A DNA stretch of 64,000 nt from Oscillospiraceae bacterium (GCA_003514385.1 DOQR01000007.1:146768-210767), one strand, 5' to 3'. Counted from the first letter of the stretch, positions 40,374-49,649 are shown. A program made the numbers and translations. The notes: generated from the letters alone by a model not told the origin.

Positions 40374-41579
40374 TTGAAAATTCTTGTTATCAACGCCGGA
40401 AGCTCATCGCTTAAATATCAGCTCATCGACATGGACGGCGAAGAGCTGATTGCAAAGGGCATCTGCGAGCGTATCGGTATCGACGGCAGAATCAGCGGCT
40501 CGACCACGGACGGCAGAAAGTTCAAATACGACGTAACTCTTGAAAACCACACCGCGGCTTTCCTCGAGGTCAAGAAAGCTCTTACTTCGGGCGACTGCAA
40601 GGTTATCGACGATCTCTCCGACATTTCGGCTGTCGGTCATCGCATAGTCCAGGGCGGTTCTCTGTTCAAAGAGAGCGTACTCGTTGACGAGGATGTTATC
40701 GCCGGCATCGAGAGCCTGTGCGATCTCGCTCCCCTGCACAACGCCGCTCACATTCAGGGCATCCGTGCCTGCCGCGAGGTCTTCGGCGAGGATGTTCCGG
40801 AAGTTGTTGTTTTCGACAACGCTTTCCATTCGACCATGCCCCCCGAGGCATTCCTTTTCCCGCTGCCCTATGAGTACTACGAGAAGTACAAAGTCCGCCG
40901 CTACGGCTTCCACGGCACATCGCACCGCTTCGTCAGCGCTCGCTGCGCGGAAGTTATGGGCGTTGACCTCAAGGATATCAAGCTCATCACCTGCCACCTC
41001 GGTAACGGCTCTTCCATAACCGCTATCAAGGACGGCAAGGTTATCGACACGAGCATGGGTCTTACTCCCCTCGACGGCTTCATCATGGGCTCGCGCTGCG
41101 GCGGAGTTGATCCCTCGGCTATCACCTATCTTCAGGAGAAAGAGGGCTGGACTCCCGCAGAGACAGCTGAAATCCTCAACAAGAAGTCCGGCGTTCTCGG
41201 CATCTCCGGCGTATCGAGCGACGACAGAGATGTTCTCGCCGCCGCAGAGTCAGGCAACGAGAGAGCCGCTCTTGCAAGAAGCATCCAGCGCTATCAGATC
41301 CGCAAGTTCATCGGCGCATATGTTGCCGCGATGGACGGCGTTGACGCAATAGTCTTCACCGGCGGCATCGGCGAGAATACCTGCGACTTGCGTGAAGATG
41401 TCTGCAAGCATCTTACATATCTCGGCGTCAAGATCGACTGCGAGAAGAACCTCGAGCTCAGAAAGGGCAAGGAGGGCGAGCTTTCGACCCCGGATTCAAA
41501 GGTCCGCGTCTTTGTTCTGCCCACCAACGAGGAGCTGCTCATAGCCAGAGACACTAAGGCTATCGTCGAGAAGCTCTGA
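40374..41579 (+). CDS. ackA: Acetate kinase
   Basis: Converts acetyl phosphate and ADP to acetate and ATP, the energy-yielding end of fermentation. Start NAGSSSLKYQ, the middle GFHGTSHRF and CHLGNGSS, and FTGGIGEN near the C-terminus are the ASKHA-fold signatures of AckA. 401 residues from a TTG codon at 40374, nine bases after GGAGG; this restores the family N-terminus (M)KILVINAGSSS. No pta is adjacent; instead the CBM9-like protein follows immediately. Codon use is strongly biased, as for a highly expressed gene. Confidence 0.97.
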   Translation: MKILVINAGSSSLKYQLIDMDGEELIAKGICERIGIDGRISGSTTDGRKFKYDVTLENHTAAFLEVKKALTSGDCKVIDDLSDISAVGHRIVQGGSLFKESVLVDEDVIAGIESLCDLAPLHNAAHIQGIRACREVFGEDVPEVVVFDNAFHSTMPPEAFLFPLPYEYYEKYKVRRYGFHGTSHRFVSARCAEVMGVDLKDIKLITCHLGNGSSITAIKDGKVIDTSMGLTPLDGFIMGSRCGGVDPSAITYLQEKEGWTPAETAEILNKKSGVLGISGVSSDDRDVLAAAESGNERAALARSIQRYQIRKFIGAYVAAMDGVDAIVFTGGIGENTCDLREDVCKHLTYLGVKIDCEKNLELRKGKEGELSTPDSKVRVFVLPTNEELLIARDTKAIVEKL

Positions 41580-41580
41580 T

Positions 41581-42201
41581 ATGAACGGCTGCAACACTTT
41601 TATATTTGACAGTTTACCGGAGAAAGAGCTTATCCCCCGGTTTGAGATAAGCTCTTTCCACTGGGAAAAAGACGGATATTCGCGCCCGGAGAGCTCCGTG
41701 CGGTTCTGCGCGGTGAAAAACGAGGGCTACTATGCTTTTCTTGAAAGCTCCGAAAGCCCTGTGCTCGCGAGATACACAAAGCGCGACGATCCGGTATATA
41801 CCGACAGCTGTCTCGAAGTGTTCATCGCACCCGTCAGCGGGCGCAGCGAATACATAAACTTCGAGATGAATCCGAACGGCGCTTATCTGTCGCAGTTCGG
41901 AAGCGAGAGAAACGGCCGCGTGTTCATAAAAGAACTGACCGCAGAGACCCCGCGCGTCAGTGCAGGAGTTTACACGGACAAAAAGGGCTGGCATGCTCAG
42001 CTGTTCATCCCGGAAGGGCTGATATCGTCGCTCTACGGCTGCGATTTTTCGGTCGGCGAGGGTGAAATACGCGGCAACTTCTATAAATGCGCCGACGACT
42101 CCCCGACCCCGCACTACGGTGCGCTCTTCCCAGTTGACAGCGTTTCTCTCGGCTTTCACAATCCCGAAAGGTTCGGCACTATCAAAATAATCAAAAGGTG
42201 A
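41581..42201 (+). CDS. Carbohydrate-binding CBM9-like protein
   Basis: 206 residues matching the CBM9-like family 2 fold: WE-rich beta sandwich with CLEVFIAP, YINFEMNPNGAYL and a C-terminal LGFHNPERFGTIKI. Family members are found alone or on xylanases and bind sugars, but no signal peptide is present, so this one is likely cytoplasmic. It follows ackA by one base and is followed at 5 bases by the N-acetylhexosamine kinase gene, suggesting a sugar-related operon. Binding target unknown. Confidence 0.85.
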   Translation: MNGCNTFIFDSLPEKELIPRFEISSFHWEKDGYSRPESSVRFCAVKNEGYYAFLESSESPVLARYTKRDDPVYTDSCLEVFIAPVSGRSEYINFEMNPNGAYLSQFGSERNGRVFIKELTAETPRVSAGVYTDKKGWHAQLFIPEGLISSLYGCDFSVGEGEIRGNFYKCADDSPTPHYGALFPVDSVSLGFHNPERFGTIKIIKR

Positions 42202-42206
42202 TACAG

Positions 42207-43337
42207 ATGCAAACGCAGAATACTCCCTTTCCTCTGCAGCAGATAATCGATGAATTCGGTTTTGAGGGAGAATATATCGGCTACCGCGTTTCAAACGACG
42301 GTCATATAAACAACACTTTTGTTCTCGATTTCAAAAACGCTGACGGCAGCAGCACAAGCTACCTTGTTCAGCTGATAAATACGAATGTTTTCAAGAATCC
42401 AGACGAGCTGATGGAGAATATCGTCGGAGTCACGGGATATCTGCGCAACATAGTTATCGAGCGCGGCGGCGACCCGGAACGCGAATGCCTCAGGGTGTTC
42501 TTCACAAAGGGCGGCAAGCCCTATTTCAAAACAGAGAACGGCGAATGCTGGAGATGCTACAATTTTATCACCGGCGCGCACGCCTGCCAGTCCATTGACG
42601 ACCCGAAAACATTCTTCAACGCCGCAAAGGCTTTCGGCACTTTCCAGTGTCTGCTCGCGGACTATCCGAGCAGCACGCTTCACGAGACCATACCGAACTT
42701 CCACAACACCCGCTCCCGCTTTGCCGACTTCAAAAAGGCAGTCGGCGATGATCTCAAGGGTCGCGCGGCGGGCGTACAGGAAGAGATCGACTTTGTTCTC
42801 TCGCGTGAGGGCGACACGGGTATCCTCGTCGATATGCTCAGCAACGGCGAACTGCCGCTGAGAGTCACACACAACGACACGAAGCTCAACAACGTCATGT
42901 TCGACAACAAGACCGACGAGGGCATATGTGTAATTGACCTCGATACGGTCATGCCCGGACTCTCGCTCTACGATTTCGGCGACAGCATCCGCTTCGGCGC
43001 GAGCACCGCCGCAGAGGACGAGAAAGATCTCGACAAAGTAAACTTCGACATTGAGCTCTACAAAGTCTATACCGAGGGCTATCTTTCCGCCGCCGGCAAG
43101 AGTCTGACCGACGCGGAGATTGAATATCTCCCCTTCTCGTCGAAGCTCATGACGCTCGAATGCGGAATGCGTTTCCTCGGAGACTATCTCAACGGCGACA
43201 CTTATTTCCGCATTGACTATCCCGAGCACAATCTCGTCCGCTCCCGCACGCAGTTCAAACTCGTTGAGGACATGGAGGAGCAGATGGACGAGATGAAAAA
43301 GGTCACACAGGAGATATACGAAAAAGTCTGCAAATAA
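42207..43337 (+). CDS. nahK: Phosphotransferase family sugar kinase, N-acetylhexosamine 1-kinase-like
   Basis: 376 residues of the APH/choline-kinase fold. The catalytic loop is HNDTKLNN (about 222-229) and the metal-binding acid is in DLDTVMPG (about 244-251); the N-terminal half with FGFEGEY and NDGHINNTF matches NahK-type kinases that phosphorylate GlcNAc or GalNAc at O1 in the lacto-N-biose/galacto-N-biose pathway. ATG 42207 with AAAGGTGA upstream is preferred to an earlier GTG. The rest of that pathway (phosphorylase, epimerase, GalT) is absent from the window. Related kinases with other substrates cannot be excluded. Confidence 0.8.
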   Translation: MQTQNTPFPLQQIIDEFGFEGEYIGYRVSNDGHINNTFVLDFKNADGSSTSYLVQLINTNVFKNPDELMENIVGVTGYLRNIVIERGGDPERECLRVFFTKGGKPYFKTENGECWRCYNFITGAHACQSIDDPKTFFNAAKAFGTFQCLLADYPSSTLHETIPNFHNTRSRFADFKKAVGDDLKGRAAGVQEEIDFVLSREGDTGILVDMLSNGELPLRVTHNDTKLNNVMFDNKTDEGICVIDLDTVMPGLSLYDFGDSIRFGASTAAEDEKDLDKVNFDIELYKVYTEGYLSAAGKSLTDAEIEYLPFSSKLMTLECGMRFLGDYLNGDTYFRIDYPEHNLVRSRTQFKLVEDMEEQMDEMKKVTQEIYEKVCK

Positions 43338-43367
43338 AAAAGCCATACGGCATGGAGGGTCAGAGCT

Positions 43368-43703
43368 ATGTTATCTCTGATGAACGAGCGTCAGCTCAGG
43401 CACAGTCTTGCCCTCTGGACGATGAAAAACAGCCGCTTCGCGCCGCAGCCCGGAAGCTGCGAGGAAGCGGCTTTTATCAAAACTTACGCTGTGCCACAAA
43501 CAAGATTTGAGCGAGTCAATTCCGCCGTCTCTTCAAACGGCAGACCGCTCTCGATATTCCGCACCGTTATACGCCTCGCCGACTGGCAGTCGCGCAGCGG
43601 GCAGGAATGTGCGCTGGTCTATCTCAAGGCTGTTGAGACGGACACGGACAGCCTCGGCAACACCGCCGAAATCACTCTGGGCTATTCAATAGTCAGCAGG
43701 TGA
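43368..43703 (+). CDS. Hypothetical protein
   Basis: 111 residues, no recognised family. No signal peptide or transmembrane helix; central region FRTVIRLADWQSRSGQECALVYLKAV has alternating hydrophobics suggestive of beta strands. GGAGGG lies eight bases before ATG 43368. The 3' end overlaps that of the convergent bioY gene by 11 bases. It is the last gene after ackA and the kinase, 30 bases downstream. Confidence 0.55.
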   Translation: MLSLMNERQLRHSLALWTMKNSRFAPQPGSCEEAAFIKTYAVPQTRFERVNSAVSSNGRPLSIFRTVIRLADWQSRSGQECALVYLKAVETDTDSLGNTAEITLGYSIVSR

Positions 43704-44265
43704 TATACTTTCTTATTGCGGGATAGACCCGCTTTGCGATGAATGCAAGCAGCAGGCAGAAAACGGCATCCTTCGGAAAGGTCGTGAACACGCAGGCGCT
43801 CATCATCTTCATAAAGCCCGGATATGTATTGAGATAGAGCCGGGTGATAAAATAGAAATACACGGTGCCGATAACATATATTATCACAGTGCCCGCGAGC
43901 GCGGCGAAGAAGAGCTTCCAGAATGTGCGCTCCTTTAGATGCTCGACGATGAATCCCGTGACTACGGACGCGACAAGGAAGCCGATTATAAATCCGAAGG
44001 ACGGCTTGAGCACGCAGCCGATTCCCCCGCCGTAAGTGAACACGGGCACTCCGCAGAGACCGAGAATTATATATGCCGCAACGCTCAACCCCGAGCGCCA
44101 CGCGCCGAGGAGCATAGCCGAGAGCAGAACAAATTCGAGCTGCAAGGTTATCGATATCATCGGCAAAGGTATTTTTATAAATGTGCCGAGGATTATCAGG
44201 GCGCACGATAGAGCGCAGACTGCGGCGGTCATCGCCCTGCCTTTTGAAGTCATTTTACTTTTCAT
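43693..44265 (-). CDS. bioY: Biotin transporter substrate-binding protein BioY
   Basis: 190-residue S component of an energy-coupling factor (ECF) transporter, with six hydrophobic helices. Family hallmarks: PLPMISITLQLEFVLLSAMLLG near helices 2-3 and the loop GLCGVPVFTYGGGIG before KPSFGFIIGF. Binds biotin and works with the shared ECF A/A'/T module encoded elsewhere. AAGGTGAG precedes ATG 44265. Biotin synthesis genes are not nearby, consistent with biotin scavenging. Confidence 0.95.
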   Translation of the reverse strand: MKSKMTSKGRAMTAAVCALSCALIILGTFIKIPLPMISITLQLEFVLLSAMLLGAWRSGLSVAAYIILGLCGVPVFTYGGGIGCVLKPSFGFIIGFLVASVVTGFIVEHLKERTFWKLFFAALAGTVIIYVIGTVYFYFITRLYLNTYPGFMKMMSACVFTTFPKDAVFCLLLAFIAKRVYPAIRKYITC

Positions 44266-44297
44266 TCTCTCACCTTCCGGAAATTGGATCGCATTTG

Positions 44298-44306
44298 ATT
44301 ATATCA
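44298..44306 (-). promoter_or_regulatory. Extended -10 promoter of bioY
   Basis: TGA-TATAAT reading on the minus strand (TATAAT at 44298-44303), 33 bases before ATG 44265; an extended -10 with only a weak -35. Confidence 0.45.
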
Positions 44307-44354
44307 CAACAACCATACAATCAATTCAACAAATCGACTTTTCAGCGTGAAAAT

Positions 44355-44385
44355 AGTGTTGTATGTCCATATCGGACATAACACT
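44355..44385 (+). promoter_or_regulatory. Palindromic operator upstream of GH89 gene
   Basis: TATGTCC-ATATC-GGACATA (44362-44380) is a perfect 7-base inverted repeat, extended imperfectly by AGTGTT/AACACT. It is 50 bases before the GH89 start and 90 before bioY, suiting a local sugar-responsive repressor. Confidence 0.55.
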
Positions 44386-44433
44386 ACGCTTAGAAATACA
44401 TAAATTATTTTCTTATAGCTGGAGGACAGACTG

Positions 44434-46554
44434 ATGCAAGAGCTGATTAAAAGAAACACGCCGGAGATTGCCGACCGATTCGCACTCGAAATCGAGGACA
44501 GGCGCGAGGGCAAGAGCTTCTATGAAATCGAGGCGTGCGGCGACAAAATAGTTCTGCGCGGCGACTGCAAGATAAGCCTTGCAATGGCATATTACAGATA
44601 CCTGAAGGACTGCTGCAATGTTAACCTTGCGCACTGCGGCAACGACAGGATAGGCAATATCACCGACGCTCCCATGCCAAACGGCAAGACCGTTCGCATA
44701 ATCGAGCAGGATAAACGCGCCTACATGAACTACTGCACGTTTTCGTATTCCGCCCGCTGGTGGGATTGGGAGCGCTGGGAGCGTGAGATAGACTACATGG
44801 CTATGCGCGGAATAAATATGCCGCTGAGCATAGTCGGCTACGAGGCGGTGCTTTTCTATACCCTGCGCGACCTCGGATATACGGACGACGGAGCGCTCAA
44901 TTTTATCAGCGGCCCCGCATATCTGCCGTGGCAGCTCATGGGCAACCTCGACAGCTATTTCAGCCTGACGGACAAAGCTTATGTTGACAAGCGACTTGAA
45001 CTCGGCAAGAAGATAATCGACCGCGAGCTCGAGCTCGGCATGACACCGATTCAGCAGGGCTGCTCGGGTCAGGTGCCCTCAACAATTCTTCGCGTGCTTC
45101 CGCACACGAACGCATACAATGTCCCCTCATGGTGCGGGTTCCCCGTAACATATCAAATAGACCCGCTCGACAAAAACTTCAGAAAATTCGGCATGGCTCT
45201 GCTTGAAAAGCAGCGTCAGCTCTTCGGCGCGCACCACTATTATGCCTGCGACCCGTTCCACGAGAACAAGCCCCCGATAAAGGGTGACAAGTATCTCCAG
45301 AACGTAGGAAAGGCTATTTCGGAGATGTATACAGCTTTCGACTCTCAGGCGGTCTGGGTCATGCAGGCATGGTCCCTGCGCGAGCCGATAGTCAAGGCTG
45401 TTGACAAAGACAAACTGCTCATTCTCGACATCGACGGCAGCAAATGCGAAAAGACCGACGGCTTCTGGGGATACAACTTCATCAGCGGCACGCTCAACAA
45501 CTTCGGCGATAGAAACACACTCCACGGTTCGATAGACGCGCTCGCCGAAAACAAGTTCATGGAAGAGCGCGAAAAATACCCGAATATCGTCGGCACGGGG
45601 CTTTTCATGGAGGGTATTTTCCAGAATCCGCTGTATTTTGACCTCGCCTCGGATATGCTCACGCGAAGCGACAAGCCAGAGCTTGACTCATGGCTCAAGG
45701 ACTACGCCCGCCGCCGCTACGGCAGTGACGAATCATGCCTTTTCAAAGCGGTCAAAGATATGCACGAGACCTGTTACAACAAGAATTGCACGGGGCGCGA
45801 GACTGCGTCGATAATCTGCGCGCGCCCTGCATATGAACAGCGCCACACCGCGCCAAACGATGTCTTTGAGCTGAGATACGACAACGAGAAGCTGCTCGAC
45901 GCGCTCGAAAATCTGCTTAAAGCCGAACACGCTGATACGGACGGATATAGATTCGATGTCTGCGATCTGACGCGCCAGGTGCTCAGTAACTACGCAAAGG
46001 ATCTCTATAAGCGCAGCATAAGCGCATTTGACAGCAAAAATATAAGTCTTTTCGAAAAGAGTGTCAACACATTCGTGCGCCTGCTCGAAGATGTTGACAG
46101 GCTGCTCATGACACGCTCCGAATTGACGCTCGGCGAGCATGTCAGGCAGGCAAACGCCTATGCCTGCACCGACAAAGACAGGCAAAATTTCGAGCTCAAC
46201 GAGCTTTATATGCTTACCCTCTGGGGACCCGCACGCTCCTCGCAGCTCTATGACTACGCATGGAAAGAATGGGGCGGCATGATAAAAACTTTCTATCTGC
46301 CGCGCTGGTATTCGTTCTTCGAGCAGATGGCGGTCAACTTCAAGAAGCGCAAATGCACATTCACAACCACCAAGCGTCGCTACAACGACCGCGAGGACTT
46401 CGACGGAACCTCGTTCTACAAAAGCGTTGAGAAATTCGAGAACAAGTGGCTCTCGACCTACAAGCCCGAGCAGCCCTCGGAAGAGGACACGCTCGAAGTC
46501 GCGCGCGAGCTGTTTAACTTCTATGCGCCGATGATAAGAGGTGTTAAGGCATGA
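44434..46554 (+). CDS. Alpha-N-acetylglucosaminidase, GH89 family
   Basis: 706-residue relative of human NAGLU and clostridial GH89, which releases GlcNAc from GlcNAc-alpha-1,4-Gal caps of gastric mucin and from heparan-type chains. The motif AYMNYCTFSYSARWWDWERW near residues 93-112, the block FYTLRDLGYTD and the mid-protein QAVWVMQAWSLREPI are family signatures. The N-terminal GH89 domain is short and there is no signal peptide or accessory CBM, so it acts inside the cell. GGAGG lies eight bases before ATG. It probably acts on imported mucin fragments. Confidence 0.92.
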   Translation: MQELIKRNTPEIADRFALEIEDRREGKSFYEIEACGDKIVLRGDCKISLAMAYYRYLKDCCNVNLAHCGNDRIGNITDAPMPNGKTVRIIEQDKRAYMNYCTFSYSARWWDWERWEREIDYMAMRGINMPLSIVGYEAVLFYTLRDLGYTDDGALNFISGPAYLPWQLMGNLDSYFSLTDKAYVDKRLELGKKIIDRELELGMTPIQQGCSGQVPSTILRVLPHTNAYNVPSWCGFPVTYQIDPLDKNFRKFGMALLEKQRQLFGAHHYYACDPFHENKPPIKGDKYLQNVGKAISEMYTAFDSQAVWVMQAWSLREPIVKAVDKDKLLILDIDGSKCEKTDGFWGYNFISGTLNNFGDRNTLHGSIDALAENKFMEEREKYPNIVGTGLFMEGIFQNPLYFDLASDMLTRSDKPELDSWLKDYARRRYGSDESCLFKAVKDMHETCYNKNCTGRETASIICARPAYEQRHTAPNDVFELRYDNEKLLDALENLLKAEHADTDGYRFDVCDLTRQVLSNYAKDLYKRSISAFDSKNISLFEKSVNTFVRLLEDVDRLLMTRSELTLGEHVRQANAYACTDKDRQNFELNELYMLTLWGPARSSQLYDYAWKEWGGMIKTFYLPRWYSFFEQMAVNFKKRKCTFTTTKRRYNDREDFDGTSFYKSVEKFENKWLSTYKPEQPSEEDTLEVARELFNFYAPMIRGVKA

Positions 46555-46721
46555 GCGTTGAGCCGCAAAGAAAAGGCGGAGACAAGCTTGACCTATATGA
46601 GCGCCAGATAAAGATGCTTGACACCCTGCTCCAACACGGGGCGATATCCAAAGCGCAATACCAAAAGAGTGCGGGTGATTTAGAAAAACTGATGTTCCCG
46701 CAGGGAGTACCGAAAAGATAA
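46551..46721 (+). CDS. Small conserved protein overlapping GH89, unknown function
   Basis: 56 residues, ATGA overlap with the GH89 stop codon, ending before a strong terminator. The sequence is mainly one predicted helix (DKLDLYERQIKMLDTLLQ, then AISKAQYQKSAGDLEKLMF), a pattern I know from small unnamed proteins in gut clostridia. Translational coupling to GH89 suggests co-expression. Function unknown; possibly a regulatory or stabilising peptide. Confidence 0.65.
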   Translation: MSVEPQRKGGDKLDLYERQIKMLDTLLQHGAISKAQYQKSAGDLEKLMFPQGVPKR

Positions 46722-46724
46722 GAA

Positions 46725-46762
46725 ATCAGCCTTCGATTCACAAAAGAACCGAAGGCTGATAT
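46725..46762. terminator. Bidirectional terminator between GH89 unit and exopolysaccharide operon
   Basis: ATCAGCCTTCG (46725-46735) pairs with CGAAGGCTGAT (46750-46760), followed by ATATTTTGTTT. Confidence 0.8.
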
Positions 46763-46769
46763 ATTTTGT

Positions 46770-48305
46770 TTATTTGCTTCGACTGTTTTTGTCATTCGAT
46801 CCGGAATGGCCTCCGTATCCATAACCGTAACCGTAGCCGTAACGCTTGCCGTAGCTGTAACCGTAACCGTATCTGCGGCGTGAGATCGAATAATTGCCAT
46901 ATCCGCCCTTGCTGCGGTCGGTCGAGATATTGTAGACGCATCCCGCAAGGTCGCTGCCGCCCTGAGTGAGGTCGCTGACAGCCTCAAGTATCGCGGGAAC
47001 GGGGAAAACATCCTCACGGATAACGAATATTGACGAATCGGTATACTTGGCGCATATCGCCGCATCAGCGACAATTCCAACCGGGGGCGTATCAATGATA
47101 ATATAATCGAACTTCTCTCTTGCCGCCGCAAGGAATTCACCGGTCTTGGCGTTTGAAAGCACCTCGGTAGGATCGGCAATGCTCTCATCGCCCGCGAGGA
47201 CGAATATCTTATATTTCTCGATATATTTTATCGCGTCGCTCGAATTTTTCGCGCCGTTGACGACATCGGCTATGCCGTTACCGGAAAGATTACTTATGCC
47301 GAGATTCTTGAGCACGGACGGTTTTCTGAGATCGGCATCAACAAGCAGCACGGAATATCCGTTCTGCGCGAGTGCAAGCGAAAGGTTGACGGCAACGGTC
47401 GTCTTGCCCTCGTTAGCTCCGGCGCTCGAAACGACAAAGCTCTTGTATCCGCGTCTGCCATTGAGCAATTCCAGCTTTGTTCGCATCGCCTTGTATGTCT
47501 CAACGAATGCAAAACCGCAAGCTTTGTCGGTTATCAGCAGCTCCCTGCCGCCGTGGGCGGATTTCTTATAGAAACGCTCGCCGCCCGGCACCTGTGACAC
47601 CTCGCCGATAACATTAAGCTGGAGCTTGTTCTGAATATCCTCCTGGCTTCTGACGGTGTTGCGCGCGGAGTCCCTGATTATTATAATGAGCGCGCATATG
47701 ACAGCTCCCGCAAGAGCGCCTATAATGGTGTTGCGCACGGTACCGACAGATTTGTCCGGCTTTGTCGGCAACTCCGGCTCGTCGCAGAGATGGATACTGC
47801 CGCCGGAATAGACCTGAACGACATCTTTATATGTATCCTTAACAGCCTGCGCGAGCTCATAAGCCTCCTCAGGCGAGGAAGCAGTGACGGTCATATCGAT
47901 AATGCTGCTGTCCGTCTTGCGGGACGCGGCTATCATCTTTGAAACCTGATCTGCGGTTTTCGGATACGACTTGCACTCCGATGCTATTGCATTACACATG
48001 GTGCGCCCGGTCATAAGATGGACGAAAGTATTCGCCATATAAGCCGATGCCGACATATCGTTATAGGAGACGGAATTATCCCCCGATGACGAGAGGTCTT
48101 TTTCGGACTTATTGTTGACGATAAACGTCATGCTTGAAGTATAAGTCGGCTCTTCGACAGCTTTGGTCACCACTGCGCATGACGCGCCGACCACCAGCGC
48201 GACAAGTATCAGAAGCCACAGCCTTCTCAAAAGAAGACCGAACACATACATAATGTTCACTTCGACTCCGTCGCTGTCGGTATCTTTCCTAACTATCTTG
48301 CTCAA
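46770..48305 (-). CDS. Wzz/BY-kinase fusion: capsular exopolysaccharide tyrosine autokinase
   Basis: 511 residues. N-terminal Wzz-like chain-length domain with two membrane helices (about 28-48 and 193-211), then a cytoplasmic tyrosine kinase: Walker A GANEGKTT (about 296-303), Walker A' LVDADLRKPS (about 321-330), Walker B DYIIIDTPP. The tail from about 465 is an exceptional tyrosine-glycine run (YGYGYSYGKRYGYGY) that would be the autophosphorylation cluster. Firmicutes usually split this into two proteins (CpsC/CpsD), whereas this is the fused form typical of Proteobacteria. TTG at 48305 follows GGGGG by eight bases. Confidence 0.93.
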   Translation of the reverse strand: MSKIVRKDTDSDGVEVNIMYVFGLLLRRLWLLILVALVVGASCAVVTKAVEEPTYTSSMTFIVNNKSEKDLSSSGDNSVSYNDMSASAYMANTFVHLMTGRTMCNAIASECKSYPKTADQVSKMIAASRKTDSSIIDMTVTASSPEEAYELAQAVKDTYKDVVQVYSGGSIHLCDEPELPTKPDKSVGTVRNTIIGALAGAVICALIIIIRDSARNTVRSQEDIQNKLQLNVIGEVSQVPGGERFYKKSAHGGRELLITDKACGFAFVETYKAMRTKLELLNGRRGYKSFVVSSAGANEGKTTVAVNLSLALAQNGYSVLLVDADLRKPSVLKNLGISNLSGNGIADVVNGAKNSSDAIKYIEKYKIFVLAGDESIADPTEVLSNAKTGEFLAAAREKFDYIIIDTPPVGIVADAAICAKYTDSSIFVIREDVFPVPAILEAVSDLTQGGSDLAGCVYNISTDRSKGGYGNYSISRRRYGYGYSYGKRYGYGYGYGYGGHSGSNDKNSRSK

Positions 48306-48334
48306 TCACATATCCCCCACTTCATCAACGCTCA

Positions 48335-49636
48335 TCAAAGAGTATCGACAATCTTTCTTCCTATTGAATCATAGAATATCTCGTGCTTTTCGACTTCAGA
48401 GAGCTTATAGCAATTCCTGCCGTCAAAGACCAGAGGTCTCTTCATATACTTTTTGTAGTTATCCAGCGGATATTCCACAATCTTCTCCCACTCAGTCATT
48501 ATGAGGCAAACATCCGCATCTGTCAAGGCTTCATCTATATCCTTTGCAAAGTTTATTGCATAATTCGGATATCGCTTTCTGAAATTTTCGGCACCCAGAG
48601 GATCCCATGCGATTATATCCGCGCCCTCGTTGAGCAGTATATCTATATTCTGCTTTGCCGGCGCTTCTCGCAGATCGTCAGTGCCGGGCTTAAAAGTAAG
48701 CCCAATTATTGCCACACGCACATCTCTGAACGTCGGAAAGAATCTGCGCGCCTTGTCGATAAGCCTTGTGCGCTGTTCGCGGTTAACATCGATAGTCGCC
48801 TTTACGGTCTTTAGTTTCACTCCGGCGTGGTCGCTTTGAAAATTAAGTGCTTTCGTATCCTTCGGGAAGCAGCTGCCGCCGTAACCTATTCCGGCTTTTA
48901 AGAAATTTGAGCCTATGCGCCTGTCCATTCCCATCCCGCAGGCAACCTCTTCGATATCTGCGCCGACTATCTCACAGAAGTTCGCTATCTCATTTATATA
49001 CGATATCTTCAGCGCGAGGAAGTCGTTGGAGGCGTACTTTATCATCTCGGAGCTTCGCACGCTGACATGTACTATCGGCAGTTCGAGCGGAGCATACATC
49101 TTTTCAACGATTCTGTAAGCCTGTTCATCATCCGCACCGATAACTATTCTGTCGGCGTTGAAAGTGTCCCTGACCGCCGTGCCCTGCGAGAGAAACTCGG
49201 GGTTTGAGACAACGAAGAAATGAAGATTTGGGCGGCGCTCGCCTATTCTGCGGCGCACGCTTTCACATGTTCCGATCGGCACGGTAGACTTGACGACAAC
49301 GACTGTTCCGTCGCTGCAATTGTCGGCGATGCTGTCCGCAACGGAGAACACGGCGCTTAAATCTGCGGAACCGTCCTCCTTTTCGGGCGTACCGACACCG
49401 ATAATAATGACCTGAGCTTCGGAATACTTCGTCACATCGTCTGTAAACTCCAGGCGCTCGCGGTTTTTGAGTATAAGCTCTTCGAGTCCGTATTCGTAGA
49501 TAGGAGAGATGCCCTCGGCGAGCATTTTCAGCTTGCCTTTGTCAACATCGAGGCAGATTACATCATGTCCGACATCGGCAAGCGTGACCGCGGTAACAAG
49601 CCCCACATAGCCTACTCCCGCAATGGCAATTTTCAT
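48335..49636 (-). CDS. ugd: UDP-glucose 6-dehydrogenase
   Basis: 433 residues. Oxidises UDP-glucose to UDP-glucuronate for an exopolysaccharide. N-terminal Rossmann motif GVGYVG (residues 7-12), catalytic cysteine in GYGGSCFPKDTKAL, and the C-terminal FDGRNCYK. ATG 49636 is used because the family begins MKIAIAGVGYVG; GAAGG lies upstream. It overlaps nothing but is 13 bases downstream of the polymerase gene and 29 bases upstream of the kinase, forming an operon. Confidence 0.95.
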   Translation of the reverse strand: MKIAIAGVGYVGLVTAVTLADVGHDVICLDVDKGKLKMLAEGISPIYEYGLEELILKNRERLEFTDDVTKYSEAQVIIIGVGTPEKEDGSADLSAVFSVADSIADNCSDGTVVVVKSTVPIGTCESVRRRIGERRPNLHFFVVSNPEFLSQGTAVRDTFNADRIVIGADDEQAYRIVEKMYAPLELPIVHVSVRSSEMIKYASNDFLALKISYINEIANFCEIVGADIEEVACGMGMDRRIGSNFLKAGIGYGGSCFPKDTKALNFQSDHAGVKLKTVKATIDVNREQRTRLIDKARRFFPTFRDVRVAIIGLTFKPGTDDLREAPAKQNIDILLNEGADIIAWDPLGAENFRKRYPNYAINFAKDIDEALTDADVCLIMTEWEKIVEYPLDNYKKYMKRPLVFDGRNCYKLSEVEKHEIFYDSIGRKIVDTL

Positions 49637-49649
49637 AACATACACACCT

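Noticed and set aside
42291..43346. 351-codon open frame opposite the hexosamine kinase
   Set aside because: Antisense shadow with Val/Ala/Glu-rich composition and no ribosome site.
43693..44433. BirA operator or biotin-related riboswitch upstream of bioY
   Set aside because: The palindrome at 44362 does not match the known BirA site and lies closer to GH89; no riboswitch fold is recognisable.
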